Origin: Nostoc sp. LPT
Lineage (GTDB): Bacteria; Cyanobacteriota; Cyanobacteriia; Cyanobacteriales; Nostocaceae
Reading direction: 5' to 3'
Assembly (NCBI RefSeq): GCF_017115165.1
Contig: NZ_JABXKF010000035.1
Span: 1 to 64,000 of the forward strand
DNA length: 64,000 bases
A model generated the notes under the pieces. The model ran no database searches and was not told the origin of the DNA. It worked only from the letters and a program-made list of their open reading frames with translations. A program made the translations under genes and the position numbers. Below, piece by piece: positions 63,648 through 64,000 of this stretch; the stretch's first letter is position 1, and every line of letters begins with the position of its first letter.

Positions 63648-64000
63648 CTATTTCAATTTAAATTCATCAAATTTCAATACTTCCGAATCAGGCTTGCGAG
63701 TATCAAAGCGATAACTACTTATCGTACCTGTTCCCGTATCAAAGATACTGAAAACTGTAATATCATTACTCGCAATATAAGGCATCGGCTTTGCATCTTC
63801 ACCAAGCATTGGGGCAATTGTAGGCACTATCGGTTCTAACCCATTAGGATCGCCAAGCTTAACATAATTCTCTTGATATCCAATTGGCACTTCTCGCTTT
63901 CTATCACCCCAAGCAGCGCCATAAGTATTACCTACATTAGATGTTTCTAGAAAGTGCATTCCACTGGAACTAATAAAGCGATTCCACAAATGGGAATGCC
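63648..64000 (-). CDS. Partial hypothetical protein running off the window
   Basis: The frame is open to the last base; about 117 residues of the C-terminus are visible. It contains GDRKREVPIGYQENYVKLGD, IPYIASNDITVFSIFDTG-like beta-rich sequence (as MPYIASNDITVFSIFD) and TGTGTISSYRFDTRKPDSEV, ending FDEFKLK. I do not recognise the family. The start lies beyond position 64000. Confidence 0.55.
   Translation of the reverse strand, partial: HSHLWNRFISSSGMHFLETSNVGNTYGAAWGDRKREVPIGYQENYVKLGDPNGLEPIVPTIAPMLGEDAKPMPYIASNDITVFSIFDTGTGTISSYRFDTRKPDSEVLKFDEFKLK

Overview
The window is chromosomal DNA of a filamentous, heterocyst-type cyanobacterium of the Nostoc/Anabaena kind. The evidence is the many GCGATCGC (HIP1) octamers, the heptameric short tandem repeats typical of Nostoc, a kaiABC clock cluster with a shortened KaiA, LrtA, Ycf20, glycerate kinase, an SLH-OprB iron porin, XisI and several Uma2 nucleases. 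No 16S rRNA or species marker is present, so the species is left open.

Layout. 0-11 kb: a TolC-like outer membrane protein, kaiC-kaiB-kaiA on the minus strand, a divergent large hybrid histidine kinase whose receiver domains look dead, and a GT39 membrane glycosyltransferase. 11-18 kb: a lipoprotein, Ycf20, glycerate 3-kinase, a TIR/coiled-coil/GUN4 fusion, then a run of nuclease and toxin-antitoxin genes (Uma2, a PD-(D/E)XK-like protein, PIN/AbrB). 18-26 kb: a SulP transporter relic, a polar amino acid ABC transporter, LipB, LrtA, a NifJ relic, a rhodanese-type sulfurtransferase and a DUF305 lipoprotein. 26-31 kb: an OmpR-type regulator and an RppB/NrsS-like kinase on the plus strand, separated by a minus-strand retron cassette (reverse transcriptase, XRE regulator, small membrane peptide, possible msr-msd RNA). 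31-39 kb: 1-Cys peroxiredoxin, a xisHI relic and an exopolysaccharide cluster of four glycosyltransferases plus an O-antigen-ligase-like protein, with a gene order resembling hormogonium polysaccharide (hps) loci. 39-42 kb: GlmM and heme oxygenase.

42-54 kb is an organosulfur island. It holds a LysR regulator fused to an SsuA-like binding domain, two flavin-dependent monooxygenases (one SfnG-like), two SfnB/DszC-like acyl-CoA-dehydrogenase-fold enzymes, an unrecognised polytopic membrane protein and a porin. Together they suggest scavenging of sulfur from sulfones or sulfonates under sulfate limitation. 54-64 kb: ABA4-like protein, small cyanobacterial proteins, MoaC, tRNA-Arg(ACG), an MFS transporter, a dolichol-phosphate-mannose-synthase-like GT2, an NlpC/P60 peptidase, a beta-lactamase-fold serine hydrolase, an FAD oxidoreductase whose halves appear in swapped order, and a gene cut by the window end.

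Mobile and repeat DNA is frequent. There are three copies of one MITE-like element (about 32.15, 53.63 and 56.56 kb), two elements bounded by inverted GGGTGTA heptamers (11.3 and 63.4 kb), and several repeats inserted inside coding sequences. The observations I rate highest are the retron cassette splitting the two-component pair, the permuted FAD enzyme, the LysR-SsuA fusion and the clock-adjacent kinase with pseudo-receivers.
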